Below are positions 6,705 to 14,831 of a stretch of 39,428 bases of DNA, one piece after another. Origin of the DNA: Candidatus Aphodousia faecipullorum. GTDB lineage: Bacteria > Pseudomonadota > Gammaproteobacteria > Burkholderiales > Burkholderiaceae_F. The stretch spans positions 1-39,428 of the forward strand of contig DVNR01000037.1 in assembly GCA_018714205.1 (NCBI GenBank). Direction: 5' to 3'. Under the pieces are notes generated by a model. The model saw only the letters and a list, made by a program, of their open reading frames with translations. It was not told the DNA's origin and ran no database searches. The position numbers were made by a program, and so were the translations under genes. The stretch's first letter is position 1; every line of letters starts with the position of its first letter.

Positions 6705-8390
6705 ATGATGACCGAATTTCCTTGGATTGCCAAGTACCCTCACGGGGTGCCTGCCGAAATTAATCCTGACGTTTATCCACATATCCCGGCAATACTCGAT
6801 AAGATTGCCGACGAGCGCCCTTCGTGCCCCTGCTTCACCAATATGGGGACTACGCTCACCGCTCAACAAACCAAATCACTTGCGGAGGATTTGGCCGGTT
6901 ACCTCCAATCGTTGCCCGGTATGCAAAAAGGCGATCGTGTCGCGATCATGATGCCAAATCTTTTGCAATACACGGTGGCGCTTTTTGCTGTATTAAAGGC
7001 TGGCTTTATTGTTGTTAATGTCAATCCCCTTTACACGGCGCGAGAGCTGGAACACCAGCTTAAAGACGCAGATGTCAAAGCGATCATCATTATTGAAAAC
7101 TTTGCGAAAACATTGGAACGAGTGATTGATCGCACGCCTGTTGAACATGTCATCACCACTGCCGTAGGCGACCTTTTCCCATCGTTCAAACGTCTTTTGA
7201 TTAATTCGGTGATCAAATACGTGAAGAAGATGGTACCGGAATGGCACTTGCCTCATGCGGTCAGCTTCCGCGATGCCCTAGCCAAGGGGCATGCGCATGG
7301 CTTCAAACCAGTGGAATTAAAAAACACCGACGTCGCCCTTTTGCAATACACGGGAGGAACGACTGGCGTTGCCAAGGGCGCGATGCTCACACACCGCAAT
7401 GTCTTAGCCAACGTGGAACAAACCGGTCATTGGATCAGTAGCACGTTTAAAAAGTATGAAGAAGTGGCCATGTGCGCGCTACCCTTGTACCACATTTTCT
7501 CCTTTACGGCGACGCTTTGCTTCTTAAACTGGGGGGCTCGAAGTGTTCTGATCACAAACCCACGTGATATTAAGGGATTGGTTAAGGAGTGCCAAAAGTG
7601 GCGCTTTAGCATCTATACTGGCGTTAATACGCTATATAACGCTCTTTTAAACGTCCCCGAATTTAAAAACGTGGACTTTTCCCATCTGAAGATGGCTGTT
7701 GCCGGTGGCACGCAAATTCAAAAGATTGTTGCTGAAAAATGGAAATCCACCACTGGCGGCGGCATCTTGGAAGCATATGGCTTAACCGAAACAAGCCCCG
7801 GCGTCTGCGGCAATTTGCCCGACGCTCCCTGGGACGGTTCAGTCGGCTATCCTTTGCCTTCGACTGATGTGACGATTCGGGGCGAAGGCTTTAAGGACCT
7901 CGGTCGTTGCGATGATCTTTCAAAAGTCGCCGATTACACCGGTGAAATTTGTGTCAAGGGTCCTCAAGTCATGGCCGGCTACTGGAACCGCCCGGATGAA
8001 ACAGCCGGCGTTTTCCGCGATGGATGGCTTCGCACCGGTGATGTGGGTTTTATGGACGCTGATGGCAAAATCACCATCACGGACCGAAAAAAAGACATGA
8101 TTTTAGTCTCAGGCTTTAATGTCTACCCGAATGAAGTCGAAGGGGTCATTGCCTCAATGCCAGGTGTTTTGGAATGCGGTGTCGTCGGAGTCCCTCATGA
8201 ACGTTCCGGCGAAACAGTAAAGGCTGTTATCGTCCGCAAGGATCCGTCAATCACCAAGGAAGACGTCGTGAAATACTGTCGTACACAGTTGACCGGCTAC
8301 AAGATTCCGAAACAAATCGTCTTTGTCGACGCCCTTCCAAAGACGGCAGTCGGCAAGATTTTGCGCCGGGAGCTTAAAGACATTCAATAA
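6705..8390 (+). CDS. fadD: Long-chain fatty acid-CoA ligase
   Basis: This peripheral inner-membrane enzyme activates imported fatty acids to acyl-CoA through an acyl-AMP intermediate. Its 561 residues equal the length of E. coli FadD and can be aligned throughout. Motifs are VNVNPLYTARELEHQL (near 105-120), the P-loop-like AMP signature YTGGTTGVAKGAMLTHRN (about 215-232), YGLTETSPG (near 358), GDVGFMDADGKITITDRKKD with the hinge Asp and Arg, the fatty-acyl tunnel segment SGFNVYPNE, and the catalytic Lys in GKILRRELKD near the C terminus. ATG codons at 6705 and 6708 are adjacent and neither has a clear ribosome site. A terminator precedes and another follows, so it is probably monocistronic. 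Specificity for long chains is inferred from family. Confidence 0.93.
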   Translation: MMTEFPWIAKYPHGVPAEINPDVYPHIPAILDKIADERPSCPCFTNMGTTLTAQQTKSLAEDLAGYLQSLPGMQKGDRVAIMMPNLLQYTVALFAVLKAGFIVVNVNPLYTARELEHQLKDADVKAIIIIENFAKTLERVIDRTPVEHVITTAVGDLFPSFKRLLINSVIKYVKKMVPEWHLPHAVSFRDALAKGHAHGFKPVELKNTDVALLQYTGGTTGVAKGAMLTHRNVLANVEQTGHWISSTFKKYEEVAMCALPLYHIFSFTATLCFLNWGARSVLITNPRDIKGLVKECQKWRFSIYTGVNTLYNALLNVPEFKNVDFSHLKMAVAGGTQIQKIVAEKWKSTTGGGILEAYGLTETSPGVCGNLPDAPWDGSVGYPLPSTDVTIRGEGFKDLGRCDDLSKVADYTGEICVKGPQVMAGYWNRPDETAGVFRDGWLRTGDVGFMDADGKITITDRKKDMILVSGFNVYPNEVEGVIASMPGVLECGVVGVPHERSGETVKAVIVRKDPSITKEDVVKYCRTQLTGYKIPKQIVFVDALPKTAVGKILRRELKDIQ

Positions 8391-8418
8391 TGACAAGCTG
8401 AATACACAAGCTCTTGAA

Positions 8419-8460
8419 CAGCCCGAGCCTTTTCTCCATGAAAGGTTCGGGTTGTTTTTT
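8419..8460 (+). terminator. Rho-independent terminator after fadD
   Basis: CAGCCCGAGCCTTT (8419-8432 or so) pairs with AAAGGTTCGGGTTG (8441-8454), with G-U pairs, and is followed by T6. Confidence 0.92.
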
Positions 8461-8624
8461 GGGGATGCCCTGACACTAATTCCAATTTCTCCCCGTCAAT
8501 CAAGAGCACTCTGCACCTATAAAGAACCTTTTGACCCCTAAGTCCCTCCGACATATCGTTCAGATTTAAACTTAGTCGATTGATTGAGGCGATGGTCTCC
8601 CTTCACTTCCTAAACCCTAAATAG

Positions 8625-8667
8625 AAAAAGCGCCGAACCAACACAACGACTTCGGTTGATTCGACGC
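8625..8667 (-). terminator. Rho-independent terminator after terC
   Basis: On the minus strand, GCGTCGAATCAAC (8667-8655) pairs with GTTGGTTCGGCGC (8642-8630), using two G-U pairs, and is followed by T5 (8629-8625). Confidence 0.88.
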
Positions 8668-8692
8668 CTTGGCAGACTTTAAGACACAAACT

Positions 8693-9403
8693 TTACTTGG
8701 TAGCGGCCTGTTTACGTCGCTTCATGATGAGTTGGGCAATGGCAACGACCAATATCGCCCCCACTACGCAGCTTGAGTAATGTAACGTCGAGCTTTGCGG
8801 CAAGTGCTCCACAAAGAATACGTCGCTCGTGACCAAGCCACCGCCAATCCACCCCAACAAAGCTCCACCAAAAGTCACAATAATCGGGAAGCGGTCAAAC
8901 AGACGCAAAATAATCTGACTACCAAACACAATGAAGGGCACGCTCACCACCAAGCCGAAGATAATCAAAAGCGTTTGGTGATGTTCATGAGCCGCTTGGG
9001 CTGCGCCCGCAATGCCAATCACGTTATCGATACTCATCACCAGATCCGCCACAATGATGGTTTTAATGGCTGACAAGACCTTTGTGCTCGCCTCAATGTG
9101 CTTATCCTCCTCTTCATGAGGGATTAACAACTTCACCCCGATATAGATTAGCAGTAACCCGGCAACGGTTTTCAATAGCGGCAGTTGCAGTAAGAAAACA
9201 GCGCAGGTAATGAGCACAACGCGCAATGCGATTGCGCCGAAAACGCCCCAGAAAATGCCCTGACGGCGTTGTTTCGGCGGTAAATTACGACAGGCCAATG
9301 CAATAACCACCGCATTATCGCCGCCTAATAAAATGTCGATCATGATGATTTGAGCAACGGCACCCCAGTGCATCGTTGTAATCAGCTCGGTCAACCATTC
9401 CAT
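8693..9403 (-). CDS. TerC/Alx-family integral membrane protein, probable Mn2+ exporter
   Basis: This is an inner-membrane protein of 236 residues with about seven hydrophobic segments, of the TerC family, whose members export manganese or act in tellurite resistance. Family hallmarks are the N-terminal IDILLGGDNAVVIALA and the repeated acidic motif VADLVMSIDNVIGIAGAA; their paired Asp and Asn residues are the presumed ion site. An acidic loop with HEEEDKH lies near residue 95, and a basic tail RRKQ ends the protein. The ribosome site AAGGAAA lies upstream of the ATG. I looked for the manganese-sensing yybP-ykoY riboswitch and the 110-base leader does not contain it. It has its own terminator. 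The exact ion is inferred. Confidence 0.85.
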   Translation of the reverse strand: MEWLTELITTMHWGAVAQIIMIDILLGGDNAVVIALACRNLPPKQRRQGIFWGVFGAIALRVVLITCAVFLLQLPLLKTVAGLLLIYIGVKLLIPHEEEDKHIEASTKVLSAIKTIIVADLVMSIDNVIGIAGAAQAAHEHHQTLLIIFGLVVSVPFIVFGSQIILRLFDRFPIIVTFGGALLGWIGGGLVTSDVFFVEHLPQSSTLHYSSCVVGAILVVAIAQLIMKRRKQAATK

Positions 9404-9513
9404 GGTGTTTCAATTTCCTTTTAAGAACAAAAAACCTGTTCGCAAGTGTACCCCAAAAAGAATTAGCCAAACCTTAAAAGGTACAAAGTCTTCACAATTT
9501 CGGACAGAAAAAT

Positions 9514-10371
9514 TTAAAAATTCAATGATTCCTGAAAATATTTTTTAGAACAGTAGATCGGCGCATAAGGCGCCGCCTGTGTAATCGTAATCAGCCCCTC
9601 TCGGGATAGTTCCAAAATCGCCAAGAAACTCACAACTCGCTCCTGCATCGAGCGCTGCCCTTGTACCAACTCATCAAAACTCACAAAACGAGCATTTTCC
9701 ACCCGACGAACAATCTCGGACATAAACGCATGAATGGACAGTTCCTGACGTTGCACCGTATGATTCATCTTAAGATCGGCATGTTTCATAACCGATAACC
9801 AAACTCGCGCCAATTCCTGAGGAAGCACATCCGGCAACGGAGCATCTTCGGCTTCAAGCGCAACATGGCCTCGCCAGAATCCGTCTCCAACCGTTGGCAA
9901 AGCATTTAAAAGCTGAGCGGCGACTTGGATTTTTTCGTACTCGGCAACCTCTCGAAGGATGCGAGCGGTAGGGTCCTCTTCCTCTTCCCCCTCTTCTGTG
10001 ACAGGCGCCGGCAAAAGCAATCGACTTTTGATCACCATGAGATCAGCGGCCATTACCAAATAATCAGACGCCAATTCCATATTCTGTGAACGGATTTCTT
10101 CCACATACTGCATATACTGATCCGTAACCGCCGCGACAGAAATCTCATTTAAGTCCAGACGCTGCTTTCGGATGAGATAAAGCAATAGGTCAAACGGCCC
10201 CTCAAAGGACTCCAAAAAAAGTCTTAAGGCGTCCGGAGGAATGTATAAATCCTCCGGCAGCTGCAAAAGCGGCTCGCCTTTGAGCTTAGCTACCGCGACC
10301 ACATCCTCGACTGATGGCGTCATGTCGGGAATGATCGATTCATCCACATCAATTAAAGGATTTTTTTTCAC
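9514..10371 (-). CDS. scpA: Segregation and condensation protein A
   Basis: ScpA is the kleisin subunit that bridges SMC heads and binds ScpB, helping to compact and segregate the chromosome. The hallmark ScpA entry FLESFEGPFDLLLYLIRKQRLDLNEI lies near residues 52-77. It is followed by ITDQYMQY-type sequence (VTDQYMQYVEEI), YLVMAADLMVIKSRLLLP and a Glu-rich linker. The C-terminal winged-helix part includes ARFVSFDELVQ and FLAILELSREGLI. A 285-residue length is usual for betaproteobacteria. The start is GTG at 10371 with no clear ribosome site, so the first residues are uncertain; an ATG 16 codons in is an alternative. scpB is not adjacent. It follows the malic enzyme terminator, so it probably has its own promoter. 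Confidence 0.93.
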   Translation of the reverse strand: MKKNPLIDVDESIIPDMTPSVEDVVAVAKLKGEPLLQLPEDLYIPPDALRLFLESFEGPFDLLLYLIRKQRLDLNEISVAAVTDQYMQYVEEIRSQNMELASDYLVMAADLMVIKSRLLLPAPVTEEGEEEEDPTARILREVAEYEKIQVAAQLLNALPTVGDGFWRGHVALEAEDAPLPDVLPQELARVWLSVMKHADLKMNHTVQRQELSIHAFMSEIVRRVENARFVSFDELVQGQRSMQERVVSFLAILELSREGLITITQAAPYAPIYCSKKYFQESLNF

Positions 10372-10393
10372 GAATATAGAACGATCGGATATG

Positions 10394-10439
10394 AAAAAAG
10401 GCAGAACCTTCGAGAAAATCTCGAAAAAGACTCTGCCTT
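10394..10439 (-). terminator. Rho-independent terminator after the malic enzyme gene
   Basis: On the minus strand AAGGCAGA (10439-10432) pairs with TCTGCCTT (10405-10398). An inner TCGAG/CTCGA stem and a T6 run complete the terminator. Confidence 0.88.
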
Positions 10440-10449
10440 CATTTCCAGA

Positions 10450-12069
10450 TTAGTAGTGGGGCATATACATGCTATCTTTGATCACTTTGGCTAAATCGGC
10501 AGGCTTTTCGCCTTGAGCCAGCTTGTGATCATAAGCGTATTGAGCGACCGCCACTGCCACCTTTTCCGAGATATTGCGAATGTCGCTCAGAGCCGGATAA
10601 AGACTGCCATGAGCCAAGTCGTCTTCACTGACCAAGCAGGCCAATTCTCGAGAAGCGGCGAGGAACATACCAGAGGGCATGGTCTTTGCCTTCACCGTCG
10701 TCGCGGCGCGACCTAAGGCGGGGAAGACATAAGAGTTATTTCCCTGACGAGGAATAAAGACCTTGCCGTCGACCGTGACCGGATCAAACGGAGAACCAGA
10801 AGCAAAGAGGGCTCGCCCTTCGGAGAACTTGTACGCCATCTCCGCCGTGCACTCGGCCTTGGAAGTCGGATTAGACAACGCGAAGATAATCGGTCGCTCA
10901 TTAATGGCGCTCATTTCGCCGATGATCATGGAATCAAAAGCGTTGCGTTGCGCGGCCACACCAACAATTGCCGTCGGACGAAGCTGTTGGATCGCCTGCA
11001 AGAAACTTGTGGCTGGCTCAGCTTCATGGGCAAACTCACGCTTATGGGCACTCAAGTCCGTCCGAGCAGCGATTACCAGTCCCTTTGAGTCAAAGAGGTA
11101 GCAACGCTTGCGGCCTTCTTCGATCGTACAACCGGTTTCTTCTGCAATGGCTTCAGCCAAGAGATTGGCGATACCGGTCGCCGCCTCGCCTGCGCCCAAA
11201 AACAGAACACGTTGGTCCGCTAAGCGAGCGCCCGTCACACGCATTGCCGAATAGAAACCTGTCACCGCCACACAAGCCGTGCCTTGAATATCATCGTTGA
11301 AACAGAGCGTCTTGTCTTTCCAGCGATTCAAAAGGCGGAATGCGTTGGCATTGCCAAAGTCTTCAAATTGAATCAACGCGTTAGGCCAACGCTTTCTAAC
11401 AGCCACCATGAATTCGTCAATGAGTTCATCGTAACAAGGTCCACTCACTCGTTCTTGACGCAACCCAAGATAAAGGGGATCGAGCAAGTATTCCGGATTG
11501 TTTGTACCCACATCAATGGTCACTGGCAATGTTTTTTCGGGGGCAACGCCAGCGCAAGCCGTGTAAAGGGCGAGCTTTCCGATTGGAATGCCCATCCCGT
11601 TGACGCCTTGGTCACCCAAACCCAAAATCCGCTGACCGTCCGTGACCACGATGACCTCCACGTCATCTTGATCAAGATCATTCAAAATGCTTTGGATATT
11701 GCCCTTATCTTTAATGCTCAGGAAAAGCCCCCGAGATTGCATGAAAATATGGCTAAAGTGTTGGCAAGCCTCACCCACTGTCGGGGTATAAATGATTGGC
11801 ATCAACTCTTCAATGTGATCCATAACCACTTTGAAGAACAGGGTTTCGTTCGTGTTATGCAAAGAGTCTAAAAACACATAGCGCTGAAGCGGCAAAGGAA
11901 AAGAGCTCAAGAGCTTATAGGCGCGATCGGCCTGTTCCTGAAGCGTTTCAACCCGCGCAGGCAACAGCCCACGCAACTTACTAGCCCGACGTTCCTCTTC
12001 GGTAAAGGCCGTTCCCCGATTGGTTAACGGATCGCGCAACATTTTGTGACCATAGCACGAACAAGTCAT
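10450..12069 (-). CDS. maeA: NAD-dependent malic enzyme (oxaloacetate-decarboxylating)
   Basis: The enzyme converts malate to pyruvate and CO2 with reduction of NAD(P), linking C4 acids to pyruvate. At 539 residues it belongs to the long eukaryotic/E. coli MaeA type. Seen in order are RYVFLDSLHNTNETLFF, MPIIYTPTVGEACQ, the substrate-site VVTDGQRILGLGDQGVNGMGIPIGK, the metal-binding EDFGNANAF (near residue 255), NDDIQGTACVAV, the dinucleotide fold LFLGAGEAATGIANLLAEA (near 310), and ALSNPTSKAECTAE. The ATG at 12069 has AAGAG about 8 bases upstream. A TACAAT-like -10 lies at 12124-12129 on the minus strand. NAD over NADP preference follows the MaeA group and cannot be proved by reading. Confidence 0.92.
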   Translation of the reverse strand: MTCSCYGHKMLRDPLTNRGTAFTEEERRASKLRGLLPARVETLQEQADRAYKLLSSFPLPLQRYVFLDSLHNTNETLFFKVVMDHIEELMPIIYTPTVGEACQHFSHIFMQSRGLFLSIKDKGNIQSILNDLDQDDVEVIVVTDGQRILGLGDQGVNGMGIPIGKLALYTACAGVAPEKTLPVTIDVGTNNPEYLLDPLYLGLRQERVSGPCYDELIDEFMVAVRKRWPNALIQFEDFGNANAFRLLNRWKDKTLCFNDDIQGTACVAVTGFYSAMRVTGARLADQRVLFLGAGEAATGIANLLAEAIAEETGCTIEEGRKRCYLFDSKGLVIAARTDLSAHKREFAHEAEPATSFLQAIQQLRPTAIVGVAAQRNAFDSMIIGEMSAINERPIIFALSNPTSKAECTAEMAYKFSEGRALFASGSPFDPVTVDGKVFIPRQGNNSYVFPALGRAATTVKAKTMPSGMFLAASRELACLVSEDDLAHGSLYPALSDIRNISEKVAVAVAQYAYDHKLAQGEKPADLAKVIKDSMYMPHY

Positions 12070-12146
12070 TTATTTTCTCTTAAAAAAAGTAAGCAGCAGG
12101 CCAACCCCGCCGCGTCATTCATAATTGTAGCCTGAAACCCAACCAA

Positions 12147-12827
12147 TTAACCGAGCTTATTTATCTGAGCTAAACGGTCCTTGGCAGTTTTTGCTTCATC
12201 GGATTTCGGGTAACGTTTTAAAAGTTGATTCAGACTGTTTTTGGCAGCCTGAACATCGCCGTTACTTAACTCCGACGAAGATTTCATCAATAACGCTTCC
12301 GGCGCTTTATCCGATTTCGGATAGGTCCGGTACAGATTATTGGTGATCTGAATCACAGATTTGTAATCCTCAAGCGCGTAGTAAGAACTGGCTCGCCAAT
12401 AGTCCGCATCGGCCGTGTATGCCGACTTGGGCCAATTTTTCTTAAATGTGTTTAACGCTTGAATACAGCCACGGAAATCCCGATTGCGAAACAGTCCCAC
12501 GGCCTTGTCAAATTCGCGCCGCTCGGCGGGCTTTACGGTAATCAACCGTCCATTAAGCTCCACCTGAGCCGGTTCTATTTCGACCAATCGTTTATCAAGC
12601 GTTTGCACTTGGCGAGTCAACTCTTCCATCTCGCCGTTTAAACGCCTATTTTCCGCACGCAGGCTTTCCACTTGCCCCATCAGGTCGACCTGGGCACGCT
12701 GCGAGGCTTTAAGCTGCTCACGCAACTCCAAAATAGCGGTTCTGGCTTCATCGTCGGCGAAAGCCCAAGCCGAACCGGCCTGCAGTCCGACTACCGCTAA
12801 AGCCAACGCTAAAATCGTCTGTCGCAT
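12147..12827 (-). CDS. cpoB: Tol-Pal system periplasmic coordinator CpoB (YbgF)
   Basis: CpoB is a periplasmic TolA-binding protein that couples outer-membrane constriction by Tol-Pal to septal peptidoglycan synthesis. Residues 1-22 are a signal peptide (MRQTILALALA, cleavage after AWA). Residues about 25-85 form a Gln/Glu-rich coiled coil that mediates trimerisation. The C-terminal half carries TPR repeats (FDKAVGLFRNRDFRGCIQAL; ADADYWRASSYYAL; ALLMKSSSELSNGDVQAAK). The ATG at 12827 is chosen over a start 17 codons upstream because AAGGGA lies 6 bases before it and a signal peptide begins there. The product is 226 residues. It is the last gene of the tolB-pal-cpoB block. Confidence 0.9.
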   Translation of the reverse strand: MRQTILALALAVVGLQAGSAWAFADDEARTAILELREQLKASQRAQVDLMGQVESLRAENRRLNGEMEELTRQVQTLDKRLVEIEPAQVELNGRLITVKPAERREFDKAVGLFRNRDFRGCIQALNTFKKNWPKSAYTADADYWRASSYYALEDYKSVIQITNNLYRTYPKSDKAPEALLMKSSSELSNGDVQAAKNSLNQLLKRYPKSDEAKTAKDRLAQINKLG

Positions 12828-12892
12828 ACTAAATCCCTTAAGAAAAAGCGTTTTGGAGCTTATCAATAACCTAACCAAAACGCTTTATGCGA

Positions 12893-13369
12893 TCACTTCG
12901 TACGATATTGAATATCGACACGGCGATTTTGCTGGTAAGAAGCTTCATCGTCGCCTAAAGCGCGAGGACGCTCTTTACCAAAACTCACACTCTCCATTCG
13001 CTCTTCAGGCACTCCTAAAAGCTGCAAACGGTTCTTGACGCTATCGCTGCGCTTTTGGCCTAAAGCCAAGTTGTACTCACGGCCACCGCGCGCGTCCGTG
13101 TTACCTTCTAAAACAACCGTGGCTGTCGGATGCGTTGCCAAGTACTGCGCATGCGCCTCAATCATCGCCTGAGATTCGGCAGGCACGCTATAGCTGTCAA
13201 ACGCAAAATAGATGCTCTGTTGACTCAAGGGGGAGGCTGGGTTTGTGAACGGGTCGGCTCCAGCGGTAGCGTCCGGTCCGTTCGGATTAAGGTCCACAGA
13301 GGAGCAACCGGCAAGCAAACTTGCCGTCACAGCCAATCCGGCCCAAAAAACTTTATGCTTCAATTGCAT
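12893..13369 (-). CDS. pal: Peptidoglycan-associated lipoprotein Pal
   Basis: Pal is an outer-membrane lipoprotein that binds peptidoglycan and TolB and drives envelope constriction at division. The lipobox LLAGC places the lipidated Cys at residue 22. The OmpA_C domain covers about 50-158, with YFAFDSYSVP, LEGNTDARGGREYNLALGQKRS, VSFGKERP and QNRRVDIQYR. The length of 158 is slightly under the 165-175 usual for proteobacteria. GGGAG lies 8 bases before the ATG. It lies 40 bases after tolB and 65 bases before cpoB on the same strand, in the standard order. Confidence 0.95.
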   Translation of the reverse strand: MQLKHKVFWAGLAVTASLLAGCSSVDLNPNGPDATAGADPFTNPASPLSQQSIYFAFDSYSVPAESQAMIEAHAQYLATHPTATVVLEGNTDARGGREYNLALGQKRSDSVKNRLQLLGVPEERMESVSFGKERPRALGDDEASYQQNRRVDIQYRTK

Positions 13370-13409
13370 GATAAATACTCCCTGAAGTTGGATTCGGGCT
13401 TTTTGTTAA

Positions 13410-14696
13410 TTATTTTAATAACGGTCCCCAGGTGGGCTCCCGAATATCGCCGTTTTGACCAGAAAGCCGTGTTCTGACCAACCCGTCCAAACTGACGGTT
13501 GCCAAAACACCGCGCCCGCCCAACTCGGTCGCATACACAAGAACCTGGCCGTTTGGCGCGAAAGTCGGCGATTCATCGCGCGTTGTGTCGGTCAAAATCA
13601 ATTGGGACCCCGTCGTCAGATCCATCATGGTGACACGGAATGCCCCTTGAAGACGCGAAATAAACGCGAGTTTATCCCCCTTGGGGCTAATTGCCGGACT
13701 GATGGCATATTCGTTCGAATAGGTGACGCGCTCGGCCGCTCCACCGGCCACCGGTTGACGGTAAATTTGAGGTGTGCCACCCCGGTCCGATGTGAAATAG
13801 ACATAGCGGCCATCGGGGCTAAAAACCGGCTCCGTATCAATCCCCTGACTATTGGTGAACCGTCGCAAATTGGTTCCATTCAAATTCATCAGGTAAATAT
13901 GCGTGCCGCCTCCCATCGAGAGAGCCACTGCCATGGTTTGGCCGTCCGGGCTAAAGCTCGGAGCCGAGTTGTTGCCTTTGAAATTAGCGACTGCGCGACG
14001 TTCACCCGTGCGCACATCGTGCATATATACCACAGGCTTATTCGCTTCAAACGAGACATACGTCAATAACAGACCGTTAGGCGACCACATCGGTGAAATA
14101 ATCGATTCCTTGCTTTTTAAAGCGGGTTGAGGATTTTCCCCATCGCTATCGGCAACCACCAACTCATAGTCGTGCGGACCACGTTGCAAAACATAGGCCA
14201 ATCGGGAAGCGAAAATACCACCTTCACCGGTTAATTTTTCATAAATCGCATCCGCAATTTGATGAGCGGTCAATCGTAAATCGGTCGGCGTCGCAACATA
14301 GCGCTTTTGATCAATGACCGTGTTTTTTACAGTGTCAACCAGACGGTACTCAATTTCCAGGCGAGTCTCGGAGACACGAATGATTTGCCCAACCACAAGG
14401 GCTGATGCTCCCATTTTTTGCCAGAAAGCGCCACGTGGAGCACTCACATCCTCCGCGGGCACCTCGCCCATGACCCGTATGGCCCGGAAAGCTCCGCTTC
14501 GTTCAAGGTCCGCGGTGATAACCTGCGCGAGATCCACCGGTGCGTCACGGGTTCCTTGAAATTGGGGGATGGCAATCGGCAATTGATTGGCACCCACCCC
14601 CGTGATTTCTATGCGAAGTTGCGCCATCGCGGGTAAAGCGGCAAGCCCGCTTGCGGCCGCCCCGACAGCTAAAAACGTTCGACGATTAACAGACAT
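13410..14696 (-). CDS. tolB: Tol-Pal system protein TolB with a Tat-like signal peptide
   Basis: TolB is the periplasmic beta-propeller that shuttles between Pal and the TolQRA motor. The N-terminal domain spans about 25-160 and contains FQGTRDAPVDLAQVITADLERSG. The six-bladed propeller follows with repeated WSPNG/FSPDG/FSPDGRYVYF/ISPKGDKLAF/FAPNG motifs. The total of 428 residues is normal. The signal peptide reads VNRRTFLAVGAAA and ends in AMA; its twin Arg followed by FL is characteristic of Tat rather than Sec export. AAGG lies 7 bases before the ATG. The usual upstream tolQRA genes are not adjacent; purH lies upstream instead. Confidence 0.95.
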   Translation of the reverse strand: MSVNRRTFLAVGAAASGLAALPAMAQLRIEITGVGANQLPIAIPQFQGTRDAPVDLAQVITADLERSGAFRAIRVMGEVPAEDVSAPRGAFWQKMGASALVVGQIIRVSETRLEIEYRLVDTVKNTVIDQKRYVATPTDLRLTAHQIADAIYEKLTGEGGIFASRLAYVLQRGPHDYELVVADSDGENPQPALKSKESIISPMWSPNGLLLTYVSFEANKPVVYMHDVRTGERRAVANFKGNNSAPSFSPDGQTMAVALSMGGGTHIYLMNLNGTNLRRFTNSQGIDTEPVFSPDGRYVYFTSDRGGTPQIYRQPVAGGAAERVTYSNEYAISPAISPKGDKLAFISRLQGAFRVTMMDLTTGSQLILTDTTRDESPTFAPNGQVLVYATELGGRGVLATVSLDGLVRTRLSGQNGDIREPTWGPLLK

Positions 14697-14798
14697 AAGA
14701 AAACCTTTGATTTTCCCAAAAGCATTAGCCTGATTCTACGGCAAAAAAGGACACCACCCGTTCTTTGCGGCACCGGATTTTGCGATTCGTTACAGTTG

Positions 14799-14822
14799 CG
14801 CACCGAGTTAAAACCCGGTGCG
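14799..14822 (-). repeat. Hairpin in the purH-tolB gap
   Basis: CGCACCG (14799-14805) pairs with CGGTGCG (14816-14822) around a 10-base loop, ten bases past the purH stop. No T-run follows on either strand, so it is at best a weak or Rho-assisted terminator. Confidence 0.45.
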
Positions 14823-14831
14823 TTCAACCGA

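Larger units (their letters stand above)
8391..8692. other. Convergent gap between fadD and terC
   Basis: The gap holds the fadD terminator (8419-8460) and the terC terminator (8625-8667). The roughly 165 bases between them show no ORF with coding character, repeat or RNA motif I can recognise. Confidence 0.6.

Noticed and set aside
9404-9513. Possible manganese riboswitch (yybP-ykoY) before terC
   Set aside because: The 110-base leader lacks the conserved motif and paired regions of that class.
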